64,000 nt of DNA from Rhabditoides inermis (lineage: Eukaryota > Nematoda > Chromadorea > Rhabditida > Rhabditidae), in contig CAWZYM010000396.1 of assembly GCA_963966185.1 (NCBI GenBank), positions 748,501 through 812,500 on the forward strand, in the 5' to 3' direction. A program made the translations under genes and the position numbers. Below are positions 11,999-23,600 of this stretch, one piece after another (the first letter of the stretch is position 1; each line of letters opens with the position of its first letter). The notes under the pieces were generated by a model, which was not told where the DNA came from, made no database searches, and worked only from the letters and a program-made list of their open reading frames with translations.

Positions 11999-12298
11999 AG
12001 CGTCTCCCCCTAACTTATATTCCCTGTGATATGCCCCTTGTAAATTGCTCAACAGTCTGTAATAAAGAAATAACTTTTAAAATGAGCAATCTTTATTAGC
12101 AATCACACAGAAAACGTAACCAGTATCGTATGACAAACACAAATACGAGAAAGAAAAGAGCTTATTAGGGGTTAGGATGACAGCGGAATACTTATGAAAG
12201 ACGGGATGTCTCAACTCTGTGAAGAGTCGCCGGGTGATACACCCTACGCACGCGTGTGTGTGTTAGTGGGATCTACCCATAGGGGGTGATCGGGGAGT
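11999..12298. terminator. Convergent 3' ends of dhs-28 and the carotenoid oxygenase gene
   Basis: The plus-strand gene has AATAAA at 12061-12066, 63 nt after its stop. The minus-strand gene has AATAAA on the minus strand at 12092-12097. The signals face each other about 30 bp apart, so the two 3' ends almost certainly abut or overlap. Confidence 0.75.
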
Positions 12299-14126
12299 CT
12301 AGGCGCGCACCGGCCACTGGAACGTCTTCTGCAGCGTCTGCAGCGCTTCGGGCAGATCCGCCTCCTTCTTCTGGCCCTTGAGCTGCGCGTTGATCTGGGT
12401 GCCATCACTCGCAGAGCCGGCCTTCTGAATGCGGAAACGCTCCGCATAAGACGACGCGAGAGGAGCCATCCATCTGAAATAGGGTGATGTACAGGAGAGA
12501 GAATCTACACACTCACTTGGCGGCCTTCTTGCCCTGCTGCAGGCAGAGGTCGTTGGAGATGGAGGAGAAGACCTTGGGCAGCCAGCTGCACAGCGCCTGC
12601 AGCGTCTCCTCGTACATCTCCTCCACCGAGCCGCTCGTGCCGTTTGCCCCGTTCTTCTCCACAGTCAGCCTATTGGCGGCAGTCGCCGGCTTCGCCTTCA
12701 CCACCACCGCCTTCTTCTCGTTGATGTTGCTGCCGACGGGGAAGAGCGGGGAGGCGGTGGTGGTCTTTGCCTTGGTCTCCTTCACCTTCTGCCACCACGG
12801 CGTCTCTGTGGTGACGGAAGCGAGCGGCCACCAGCGGGGGATCTTGGGCGACAGGGTGGTTGTGGTGGGTGCGGCAGTCGACTTGCGGGTGGTGGCAGGA
12901 GGCGGCGTCCACTTCTGAGTCGTCACGGTCTGCGGGCGAGCGACTGAAACGGTTATTTTTTGTTATCTGGATACTTTTGAATTCCTCACCAGTCGTCCTC
13001 TTCACAGTTGTGGTGGTGGGCCTGGGTGTAGTGGTAGACGTGGTAGTGGAAGTAGTAGTCGTCGTTGGAGCCGCAGTAGTGGTGGTAGTGGTGGTTGTGG
13101 TTGTAGACGTGGTGGAAGGCGTCGTCGACTGGGTGGTGGTGGTGGGAGCAGTAGTAGTGGTTGTGCTAGTCGTAGGCTTCTTGAAATGAGCGGGGAACAG
13201 CAGGTTCCTGGGGCTCGGCCTATGCTGCGCGGCCGCCTGGAATCCCTCCGGAAGACCCAGGTCGGACTTGGAGAAGAATCTGGAATGTGATGAATTAGAC
13301 TAATTTTGGAAACAGATGCACATACCGGTTGTGGAATCCGAAAGGAATGTTGATGGGCACGTAGGCTCTGCCGAGCTCCTTCATCGAGTGAGCGTCGACA
13401 ACGAGCAGGATTCCTGCGATCACCTCATTATTTCAAATCCCTCATTCTCCTCACCCACCCTTGTTCTCGTGCAGATCGAGCGCCTTGATCAGCAGCACTC
13501 CGTCGTCCTCCTTCTTTCCCTCCGGAGAAGCGACGAACCACGGCTCGTGCAGCACCAGATGGGGCTCGGCGGCAAAGACGACGTTGCGGCTGCCGGCCGG
13601 ATCGTCGACGTTGATCTTGATGATCTTGTTGTCGGCGGCGAATGGATGCTCGACGATGTACGTCCACTGGTAGGCGCGGCCCTCGTACTTGTGGTTGATC
13701 TGCGGGAAGTCGGCTGCGATCGTCTCCTAGAAGAGAGTGGTGAGAAAGATAAAGATAAACTGAGAGAAAGAGATATACCTGCGGAATGAGGTAACTGTAC
13801 ATGACGCGGCCCTGCTTGATGTCAAGAGTAAACCTAAAAAGTACAGTTGCTTCACATTAACAACACCACAGCTCACCTGAGAATGCGGGCGGTGGAGGGG
13901 TAGAGGTTCTTGGAGAGGAAGTCGGAGTAGAAGTACTTGACGTAGGGATCGTGGCTGTCGTAGACGACCATGTCGGCGACGATCATTCCGTCCGGCGAGT
14001 CGAACGCGTTCAGCTGGTGGGTGATGAACATCGACGGGAACACCTCCAGCGGCTTCTTCGTGCTGAACTCGCCCGTCTTCTTGTCGAACACGAGGAACCT
14101 GTAAAGAGGGAAGGTGAGAGACAGAG

Positions 14127-14159
<33 letters not shown>

Positions 14160-15328
14160 CGCACCTCATCGGGACCATATCGTAGAAGTCCATACCCCAC
14201 AGTCCTCCGTTTTGAATTGTGGAAGACGGGTTCGACATTGGCGGCTCCTGAAAACGATTGTTATTCTACAGTGAAAGGTGAAAGTAATAATAAGCTAACC
14301 CACCTTGAACTTGCAGGGGTTGATGAGGAGAGAAGTGATGGGCAGAATGATGTATCTCTCAGTAGACGTGATCGAGTGGATGTATCCAGGAAGGAGAGTC
14401 TTGTCGCCTGCAAAGTCCCTCCATTTATCGTGACTGATTCACTGTTCATTAACCCCTACATCGCATCGAAATTCCTTTCCGTTCGATACAGTGCGATTGT
14501 TGTCTTGCGGGCTTTGTATGGTGTGCAGGAATCTTACGTAAGGCCCGTCACTCTGTCTGCGCGTCTCGCGCTCTCCCACTTTTGTGTGCTCTTCACCCAC
14601 CGCGCTTGCTCATTGGATCAGCGTGCGCATCGTCTTATGTCTATCACTCGTCTCATCCTACCGTATTTGTCTCCTCGACCTGCGCCCTCTCCTTTCCCCC
14701 TCTATCTCGCAGCTGCTCAAAGTGCGTCTATTGATCTGCACTGAAGCGGAACACCTTCGCACCCACTACAATAGCGCCACAACAATAACACGGATAGGTG
14801 AAGTGCACGCCAACTTCCAGAAAGAGGGAGTTAGAAGTGGAAGACCTCTTTTGGAGTGCATACATACCGATATATTCGTCGTCCTTCCCGCACGCAGACG
14901 CATCCCACACTCCGTAGTCGTACAGGCCGACCACCTTACGAACGCCGTCGGGGGAAACGGTGAAGATACCCTGAGATATTTGAAAGCTGTATTCTTGGTA
15001 ACCTGTGTTAATGCAGGTTTAGATAGAACGTTCACTCATATATTTCGAATTTTTGAGCGAGATCAAAGGGCGCACTTGAAACAGAGATAGATATATTTCC
15101 AGACGTGACCAAATACAGCACTCAAAAAGGCGTGTGCAAACGCCGTCTCTATTCTTCACTAACAACACCACATTTTCAATTGTGTGCATAGGTCAGCGAG
15201 ACAAGAAAGAAAGAAGAAATACCTGATAGAAACGCTGTTCGTTGAAGTTCATAGCGGAGAAGGAGCCCCAGAGTGTGCCGTCCGGGTCGTTCCTAGAAAG
15301 AGAGGACTGTGTGTAGAGAGAATAGAGT

Positions 15329-15360
<32 letters not shown>

Positions 15361-15391
15361 GAGAAAGAGAAAGAGAGAGAGAGACAGAAAG

Positions 15392-15451
<60 letters not shown>

Positions 15452-16197
15452 TCGCGCACCTTTCGTGGATAGCCATAGAGATAGGGATCATGGTCGGGCG
15501 AGGCTTGCTGAAAATGTCGTTCTCCTCCTTGAACGGGTACAACTTGAACTTGTTGAGAGTGCGCACCTGAAACAGCCCAGGTTACCAAGAGTACACTTTT
15601 CAAATGACTCACATCGAACTCGTATCCGACCCAGAAGGGCGCCTCCGTGCCGGCGACGATCTTATTGCCGACTCGCCAGAAGTCGAGGTTGGGATGGAAC
15701 CGTGCCGAGTCGGGATTGGCGGGCACCTGCTCCCACCGAGACATGGCCGTGAGGTTGTAGTCGGACCAGCCGGCCCACGGCACGGACGCCTTGCTCATGT
15801 TGCGGTCGTAGAACTCCCATATCTTGTATGGTCGGGAGGGGTAGTACTGGGCGGAGAAGGACACCTGTCCGTTGCTGATGTGGAACGAGCCGACCGCCCC
15901 GATCGCGTCGATCATGTGGTTGAGGCGCTGGCCGGCGGGTGCTGACGCGTTTCCATACGAGGCGGACAGCTGGCACATGAAGTAGCCATCGAGCCACTTG
16001 GGAATGCCCTTGGACGGACAGTACAGCTCCCGGTACTTGTCCCCATCCCACGCGTCCGGAAAACCGAGGTGCACCTATAGGAGAAAGATGTGTGGAAAGG
16101 TAAAGGTTAGAGAACGTTATAAACTGACATTGTCGGTGTTCTGAGCCACTGCCGCCGCTATCAAGGCGGCAGCCCACAGGCAGTGGGTCATGTGCAT
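12299..16197 (-). CDS. Secreted-type carotenoid oxygenase (BCO/RPE65 family) with Thr-rich C-terminal tail
   Basis: Fourteen exons close in phase from ATG 16197 to TAG 12299 (16129-16197, 15613-16074, 15460-15566, 15223-15292, 14868-14970, 14304-14407, 14165-14247, 13877-14098, 13779-13833, 13459-13726, 13326-13413, 12990-13279, 12517-12943, 12299-12473), 840 aa. Residues 1-19 look like a signal peptide. Residues ~24-560 are the beta-propeller oxygenase fold; the four iron-binding histidines can be assigned to His211 (AIHERNDPDG), His281 (GYIHSI), His360 (FITHQLNAFD) and His542 (FGFHN). The family cleaves carotenoids or retinyl substrates with a non-haem Fe(II). Residues 579-640 are mostly Thr with Ser/Pro (mucin-like), followed by ~200 aa of Lys/Thr-rich sequence with no domain I recognise. 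Normal family length is ~500-550 aa. C. elegans has two such genes, bcmo-1 and bcmo-2; which one corresponds is unclear. Confidence 0.87.
15308..15452 (+). repeat. (GA)n tract in carotenoid oxygenase intron (CT in the sense strand)
   Basis: Near-continuous GA/GAAA repeat filling the intron between the exons at 15460-15566 and 15223-15292. In the transcript it is a CT polypyrimidine stretch running up to the acceptor. Confidence 0.9.
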
Positions 16198-17204
16198 CTG
16201 TAATAGTAGTACTGTAGTACAGTGAAGTAATAAAGTTAAAAGTAATGAGCAAATGATCGGCGCAAATGAGAAGTGATCGGAGCGAATCGGACGACCGTTT
16301 GGAAGCGGGGCGTTCGAGTGAAGTGAACCCTCCCCCCTGAGGGCACAAATGTAGCTCCTTTACAGTGCACCGCCCCCGCCCTCTCTTCTTGCATCACTCT
16401 CTGTTTGTGGGGCGCTGCGTGTCTGCGTCTCGCCGATCAGTGCGCTCTCTCCGCCCCTCTCTCCCTCGAGGTGTGAGTTTTGCAGTGAAGCGAGCCGTGG
16501 GAATAATCCAAAACGGACATAGGCATTGTGTCGCAGCAGGGATTACCGGGTGAAAGTGCGGCAGTACACAGGTTTTCAGGGCCTTGCGAGTCTGAAGGGA
16601 GAGAGTTGCGAGCACGCTTTTTGGGGGAGAAGTGCTTTCAAACGAGTCACGTCTCGAGTTCCTCTTAAGACTACGACCAATGACTATAGCCGTGCATAAA
16701 AGGATATAAGAGTGAATCTCGTCTATACATAGTCATATTCATCATGATATGTGTGAATGTGTGATATTATGCCCTGCGAAATTAGCATAGAAGTGCAAGC
16801 GCTGCGATGAACCCTCATTTCACACTCATATACGCTTGAATCTTGAATATCATGCGAGGTGAGGACTCGAATGCGATTAAATTATGTCGTGCGCTCACTC
16901 AATCAAGATTCTCAAAATGTAATTGAACCAGGAACACATTTGAATATAGTGTGGTACACGTTTCGTTACCTCCGATTGTGTATTGGCTACATTCGAGTTC
17001 ATCAACAGACAGAGAATAGTTTCTACGTTTCATCGTTGCATGAAATGATTCATGTCTCAATATTTTGTATTCCCGAGACGTGTCTGATTCCGCCTCGGGG
17101 AGAAGAGGGAAACAATTCGATGCTCACGGGGAAACAACAATGGCACTCCATTCGGGCCTCGCTCAAACCTCAACACCTAATTATAACACATGCGACTACT
17201 CCGT

Positions 17205-17252
<48 letters not shown>

Positions 17253-17744
17253 TCTCCGACTCGTCGTTTTTCGAGGAAGCAACGGTCTCCATTGTCTCGC
17301 CGCTCTTCGTGACCCGGTGGTTAATCACGCAAAAAGTGTTGATGAGGCGGGAGGGAGTCGGGGGGCAGAGACGGCCGCAACGTGCGCCCGAAGATCAGCC
17401 ACACCGCAAACAGCCGAGCGACGTGGGTGGTCGGCGCGCGTGTGCCCTCAGGGTCCGACTATAGTTCGGCCTCATTCAAAACACCCCCCATCGCATCAGA
17501 TGAGTGATAGCGGGGATTAGCGCGGTTATTATGGGGGTCCGGAGTCAACAGGTAATCCCCACATCGCTCACTCTCCTACAAGACAACACACAAATCACTG
17601 CAAGGGTGACGCGGCCGGCGGCAAACACGCGCCATTTCTCACCCTTCCCGGACTCATAGACAACGGCAAAGTGATTTATTCAACGAAGTATGAGTAGGTG
17701 GTGGTGGGTGGGTTTTTGTGTGTATGTTTCTGTGGGTCGAGTGC
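16198..17744. other. Intergenic region, no gene seen
   Basis: About 1.5 kb between the start of the carotenoid oxygenase gene and the 3' end of the flp-7-like gene. It contains a CT microsatellite at ~17208-17250 and a minus-strand AATAAA at 17675-17680 that suits the neuropeptide gene. Short open frames here lack splice context or domain content. Confidence 0.5.
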
Positions 17745-18882
17745 TCACATCGCATCGTCGCTGTTTTCGCCGTCGCTACGCTTACCGAACCTGCAATACA
17801 TGCTCATAATTGAACAGTCTGCGTCTGCATTCATCTGCAAGATGCACACTCACCTGACCATCGAAGAGCGATCCATAGGGGCTCGCTTGCCGAATCGCAC
17901 CATGCTAGACCTATCCATCGGCGCCCTCTTTCCGAAGCGGACCATCGACGATCGGTCCATCGGCGCGCGCTTGCCGAACCTACAACCATTCCAGTTTCAC
18001 GTACTACCACTTCCAGACAACTGAAATCGTCAAGTTATTTGAATACGCGCGTAGTAGGATACGAACACCGCCAATAACGGAACCGAACCATCGAACTTAT
18101 GACTATGTGGCGACTCACCGAACCATGCTCGATCGGTCCATCGGGGCTCGCTTGCCGAATCTGGAAAACGGAACATATACATGCGTAAATGCAATCTGCA
18201 ATCATTATGCAACATTCCGTGTACATAATCATTGAATCTGCATGTTACATTTCGCCGAGAATCTGCGTGAGGCCGTAAATAGACTCACCGAACCATGCTA
18301 GACCTATCCATCGGCGCTCTCTTGCCGAATCGAACCATCGACGATCGATCCATCGGCGCGCGCTTGCCAAATCTGAATAGGAATGATAACTACTGTTAAT
18401 CAACAAGCAACATAATTGTATATATCAAAATTTTATAATGATAAAAGCTGTCTTACCTGACCATGCTGGATCGGTCCATGGGTGCTCGCTTGCCGAATCT
18501 GGAAGCAATCATTGAGATGGCTGCTCTCTGATTCTCGCCACGCTGATTAATCTATTTCCCTATTCTCCCTCCTTTTTGGCATTCCTAATTTGCCCCACGA
18601 CCTCTCTCATTCTCGTTCTCATTTCGCTTTTCTCTTTACGAGCATATGGTCAGTACACAAAACAAAGCGTATAATGTATGTGGAAACGAGCTGCATTAGT
18701 CGAATGACAGACGGCGAGACGTGATTCACTTTCATTAATGCGGTATTATGATATTCTTATTCATGTCAGACATCATATTATGAGTACTTGTGTGTTCCCC
18801 CTTACCGTACCTCACCATACTCGATCGGTCCATAGGCGCTCGCTTATTCACCTCCGGGCTGCAAAGAGTTGCGATGAGAGAA

Positions 18883-18939
<57 letters not shown>

Positions 18940-19876
18940 AAGGGAGAGAGAGAGAGAGGGAGATATGAGAAGAGAAGAGTCGAATCGCTTACCCATAGCT
19001 CTCCTCCTCCTCTAGCGCATAGTCGTCCGCGCTGCAACATCCACGGATTAATTAATTCATTTTTTAATTTATACGCGTTTTGAGGAAATAGAAAGTGGGA
19101 ACATCATTTGATTGGGAATCGAAGACACTGGGATGAAGGAGTACAAGACTAGAGATACACAGGAATCCGAAGTGAGATTTCCTTATCGGGATGTGTTTGT
19201 AGTGCATTAACCGTGTTTTCCAGGAACAAAGAGTCAACACACGCAAAAGTGCGAAGTCGCGCCTGCCTTTCTTTTCGCAAGTGCTCGTATCAATTATGCA
19301 ATCCGCTTTTGGGCACACCGCACAGAAGAGTGTCCGAAGGATAAACAAAAACACTGACTCAGTGCAGCGCTCATGTCAGAATATACTTGCAGGTGTCATT
19401 GTAATATTTACATCCATGTTTCCAGTAATGCGGAAACAGAGAAACACTAGTTTCAGAATGAGAAGACAGCCTGCATTGTTGCTGTCTTGTGTAACATGCG
19501 AATTCACTGTGCCGCTATTGAAATATACCGCCGAGAGAGAGATGAAACGTGAAACAACACACAACAATCGTATGCGTTATTGTGGAATGGTTTTTCTCAA
19601 TAATATTCTAATTTACACACCATAAAGAGACAGACAGGGAGATAGACAGGGAGAGAGAGAATCCCTAGTAAGTAGTAAGCTATAAGCTATGCACGGACTA
19701 CAGGTGTGGAGAAGCCGGAATCGGTCAAGGAGTTGAGACGCGGATTGGATGTGAGGTTGACATAACAAGTAGGCGTAGGTATTGTACAAGTGTGAAACGT
19801 ACTCTGACTGTGCGGCGGCGGCGTGAAGGCAGGCGACGAGCAGAGCAACGGCCAGCACACTCCGCGAAGAACACAT
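17745..19876 (-). CDS. flp-7: FMRFamide-like neuropeptide precursor, eight identical FLP-7-type peptides
   Basis: Eight exons close in phase (19803-19876, 18993-19031, 18811-18858, 18457-18498, 18289-18372, 18119-18160, 17854-17979, 17745-17790), 166 aa. Residues 1-~22 are a signal peptide, then an acidic spacer (DADDYALEEEE), then eight copies of APMDRSSMVRFG each closed by Lys-Arg, and a short acidic tail. Processing at KR and amidation at Gly would give APMDRSSMVRF-NH2. C. elegans flp-7 peptides share the PM-x-RS-x-MVRFG pattern, and the C. elegans precursor mixes several variants, whereas here all eight are the same. Five repeat exons encode 1, 1, 2, 1 and 3 copies, and every intron among them cuts the Arg codon of MVR|F (phase 2). 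The exon 1 donor (CAGA|GTACGT) was chosen because it is the donor that gives the required phase. Confidence 0.9.
18870..18964 (+). repeat. (GA)n microsatellite in flp-7 intron
   Basis: GA run between the exons at 18993-19031 and 18811-18858; CT in the sense strand. Confidence 0.9.
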
Positions 19877-20628
19877 GGGGGACCCTGCAAGCGGACCATC
19901 ACCCTCCGGACCATCACAAATCAGAAAGACGGATACACGGAAGGAAGTGGTAAATGCTAATCGCTATTATACCACGAAGAGGATACTACACGCTCAAAGA
20001 GCCTCATTCATAGTCACGACATATACGGAAATGGCGCTTTGTGTGTGATGTGTGTGTGTGTGTGTGTGAAAGAGCGAGAGTGTGAGGTGACAACAAGAAC
20101 GGCATTTGATCGTGGCATAATGAAAGGAGGTGGGCGAGGAGGAAGAGGAGAAGGAGAAGGAGGAGGCACAATGGCTGGGAGTGATTATGGAGGAAAGGGG
20201 AGGAGGAGAAGGAGGAGCAGGCAAGGAGGCGGGGTCAAACGTCCGGCAGCCAGCTATTCCGGAACATCGCATCATACTTTGCGAATAGTCATTGGCACGG
20301 CAGTGTGAGGAAATGATTCCAAGGAGTCACGTCATAAGAAGTTTAAAAATAGCGGTGGAACGGGCACGTAGGACCGCAATCACTGCATTTAGATACACAG
20401 ACTTCGTGATAATCATCATCAAAGAAACAACTTGATGTATGGTCCGAATAAGTGCGTCCGAACAGAGATAGTTCATAAAGATGATGCGAAGTTCAAAAGA
20501 GCGGTGGAGCAGGCGCACCACAGAAACATCACTCCGAAAACCGTCTCAGAAGAGCTTTATGCGGGTTTATATAGTGGATGTTGGAGGGGCGGGGCGTGTG
20601 CGAGGGTCAGGCTCGTCGCTTCTCCCCT
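19877..20628. other. Intergenic: flp-7 promoter and 3' flank of the Mieap-like gene
   Basis: No coding exon supported. There is a (GT)n run at ~20042-20068 and a purine-rich stretch at 20120-20220. The minus-strand sequence from 19877 upward is the presumed flp-7 promoter. Confidence 0.45.
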
Positions 20629-23600
20629 CTAGCGAGTGCCCTGTCGTGACGACTGACGGGAACTGTGACGCGAGCCCTCCTCCGCCACTACCAACGCCTT
20701 CAGCAACACCTTCCCGTCCGGGCCGGACACACCTGAGACAGCTGATTAAGAGAGGGAGGTGTGAAATGTTCACCTGGCCAGAGGAACTGTCGGATAGCCT
20801 GTCCCTTGCCTTCGAATGTGCAGTGTCTCGCTGGATCGACCGTCCTCCCCTCATAGTCGATACGTAATCTAATGTGGTGTTGCTCTCTCCACATTCCATC
20901 ATTCTCTCATGAATATGAACAAAAAGTACAGTAGAAATTTGAGACGGGATAGAGCGTTTTCGTTTTTTCGAAGTGTGCGCCGGCAATATACTTATATTAC
21001 GAAAATCGCACCACCAGATTAACCAGTATTTTGCGATGGATGCACCTTGTTTACTCTATGAATCGGGCATAATGTAGGGGGAGAGGAAAGTGGGCGTACC
21101 TCGGCAATCGTCCGTCTATTCCGGCCACAATATCCCAACAGACATCGACACACTCGAGAATGAACCTGAAACATGCCTCTTAGAATATGCACCCCGGTCC
21201 CGAACGCGGCTTTGTCTCTTTGATGTTTGAGCCGAGAAGTTAGCGACTAACTTGTTGAAGCGTGTGCAGGTCTTGAGTGAGGGAAAGTCGTAGAGCGTCT
21301 TCCAGATTTTCGTCGTCACTTCCTAGAACAAGGAACTTGTACTATACGTTCTGATTAAAAGTACGGCGACAAGTTTCACGTACGCTTGACGTGCTTTCTC
21401 TCTCGCGTACCTTGGCGTTACTCATTCCGTGCTCGCTCTTTGCCCGCCGGTACATGTAGCGATACATGGCCAGCTCCAGCGCCGCCGTCTCCTCGTCGTC
21501 CGAGTGGTCCTCTGAAACCGGGAGGGTTCCATAGATCACCAAGTTCCACCCACCATCATCTATCGCCACGAACACGCTGCAGCGCCGGCGTTGCACGCTT
21601 TCTTGAACGGAACGGAATGTGAGCTGAAAATATGCGAAACTTTTTGTGATGATGTGTCTTTGTCTACTCACGACAATGACGGAGAGTAGTGTCTTCCTCT
21701 GCAGCTCCTGCGATGCTCGGAACTCGTCGAGCCGTTCCAGCGCCTCCATCACCTACATACATGACGTGCTAATCAGATCAGCGCCGCCGGCATTTTCCGG
21801 ATTGCTTTTTGCTAGATTGCAGGCAATCCCGAAAATTCGGCGCGGCGCGTAATTGATATAGGTCTCGTGTGCCAATTGCGGCGCTGTTTAGCTATTCCAT
21901 CCACCGAAAACCGTAACTCGAATGAATTCTCTCCCGAAAAAGAAGCGCTGCACGGGAAATGCTGATGCTGTGGAGAAAGAAAGAATTTTTTTTGCACACA
22001 CACAAATGCATCACGTCAAAACAGCCCACACAACATTCCAACCTTTCACACTTTCACAGACTCTGAGGATGCATGACTAATTACGGCGAGTCTGAGAATA
22101 CGAGGAATCCCTGGTCTATAGACGGTTAGCGAGATCACACTATTTGCACTTTGCTATTTGACCGACCAAGTTTCGCAAATAAGAAAAGTTTTATCGCGCA
22201 GGAAGCAGGAAGCTGGCCGGCTAATTTGAGAATGTCATGATGTCGTAACGCCACTTCATTTCCCATGTCATTTGCTCAGTGTCCTATCACCTTTCACGAG
22301 GGGATCTAACGATCTAGTCCTCCATTGTTCAAGTCTATACGACATTTAGCCATTTAGCCCCGACTAACACAACAACAGGATTATGGCTATGAGAAATGCG
22401 AATCTTTCCCCATAATGTTTATAGAGCTTGATGGCAAATATGTTTCTGCGATAACACTATGATGGAAAATCTCATTGTTTTGCAGTGATTCACCTGCTGG
22501 GAAGACGTGTGGAAGAGGTCTCCGAAGCACTCGATCAGCCGATCCACGTCCGCCGGCGACGACGTGTTGTAGTAGGCGGATGCGTTCGGGTAGTCCGGCT
22601 CCGGACAGCGCAACCTGAATTCGTTGTCTCTGCTCCTGCTCCCCCATCTCTTCCCACCTCTCCTGCTCCTGCTCCAACTCCCCGATCCTCTCCCGAGCCG
22701 CCTCCAACTCGCTCTTCAATCGGGAAATCTGAAAGAACAAGTTCAGACCACTGTCCAGTACTCTGATGTCACTCGAAGGTGCGTCGGCGTTGCGAAACTC
22801 GTCGCTTTGTGTCTCGATTATTTCGAAATACGCACGCACTTCGTATAGGGCGAGGTTGAGTGGGCTGTAAGAGGGACGCCGCGCATATCAATCATCATTC
22901 AATCACGCGCGGTGCACTCTCGAAATGGAGATGAATATGAATCCGCGGCACGTCTTCGGCCTTTCTCTGCTCCTCCACATACTCCACACTCTCTGCGCAC
23001 TCTCTCGCGCGCGTGCCGCATAGCTCACAAATCATCCGCCGGCAGTATGATGTTCGCACATTACGCCAGAAATGAGGGGTTAATGGAAGGGAATGGAAAA
23101 AAGCAGCGCCTCACATGCATCTGCACTCGGAACGAGTCATCGACAACGGCCGGCCGCGCGTGCTGGAAGCGATGCATCTCTGCAAAGGGACCATCTAGAC
23201 AATCCTGCGGACCATGCCTCACCACACTGCAACTGATCACAGCTCCTGGCGCGCTTCAGTTCCTTAGAGTCTTCTATAGCAAGGGAGACTTTGCCTGTAA
23301 CCCATGTTGTCTAGTCGAATAGCGTGTGTACTGTTAGGTGTATGTATTGGCGAGTGCGCTATTACTCGCTGTATCGCTAATGCACATAAACTAATTAGAT
23401 GCGACTTGTTTGGGTACATGCCGCCTGATATGATATAAACAATACCCAACTTAATCACGTAGAAAAAAATACACTATTATATAGCAAAACACCTCATAAC
23501 CTCATACTCATACATTCAAATATGCTAAGTGGTAGCATTACTATGTGGTGACATGAGTGTTATGTAAGAAAGTAAGTAGTTAATTAGACATGAAACGAAC

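Noticed and set aside
17854..18498. Regularly spaced repeats resembling a CRISPR array
   Set aside because: They are the coding repeats of the FLP-7-type precursor with KR cleavage sites and splice sites; the genome is eukaryotic.
19613..19802. Extension of the flp-7 signal-peptide exon into LYNTYAYLLC...
   Set aside because: The open frame continues but has no usable donor in the required phase; the donor at 19803/19802 fits both consensus and phase.
22840..22864. Possible small exon (PLNLALYE) in the Mieap-like gene
   Set aside because: Its phase does not fit the flanking exons; omitting it and joining 23115-23179 directly to 22658-22728 keeps the frame.
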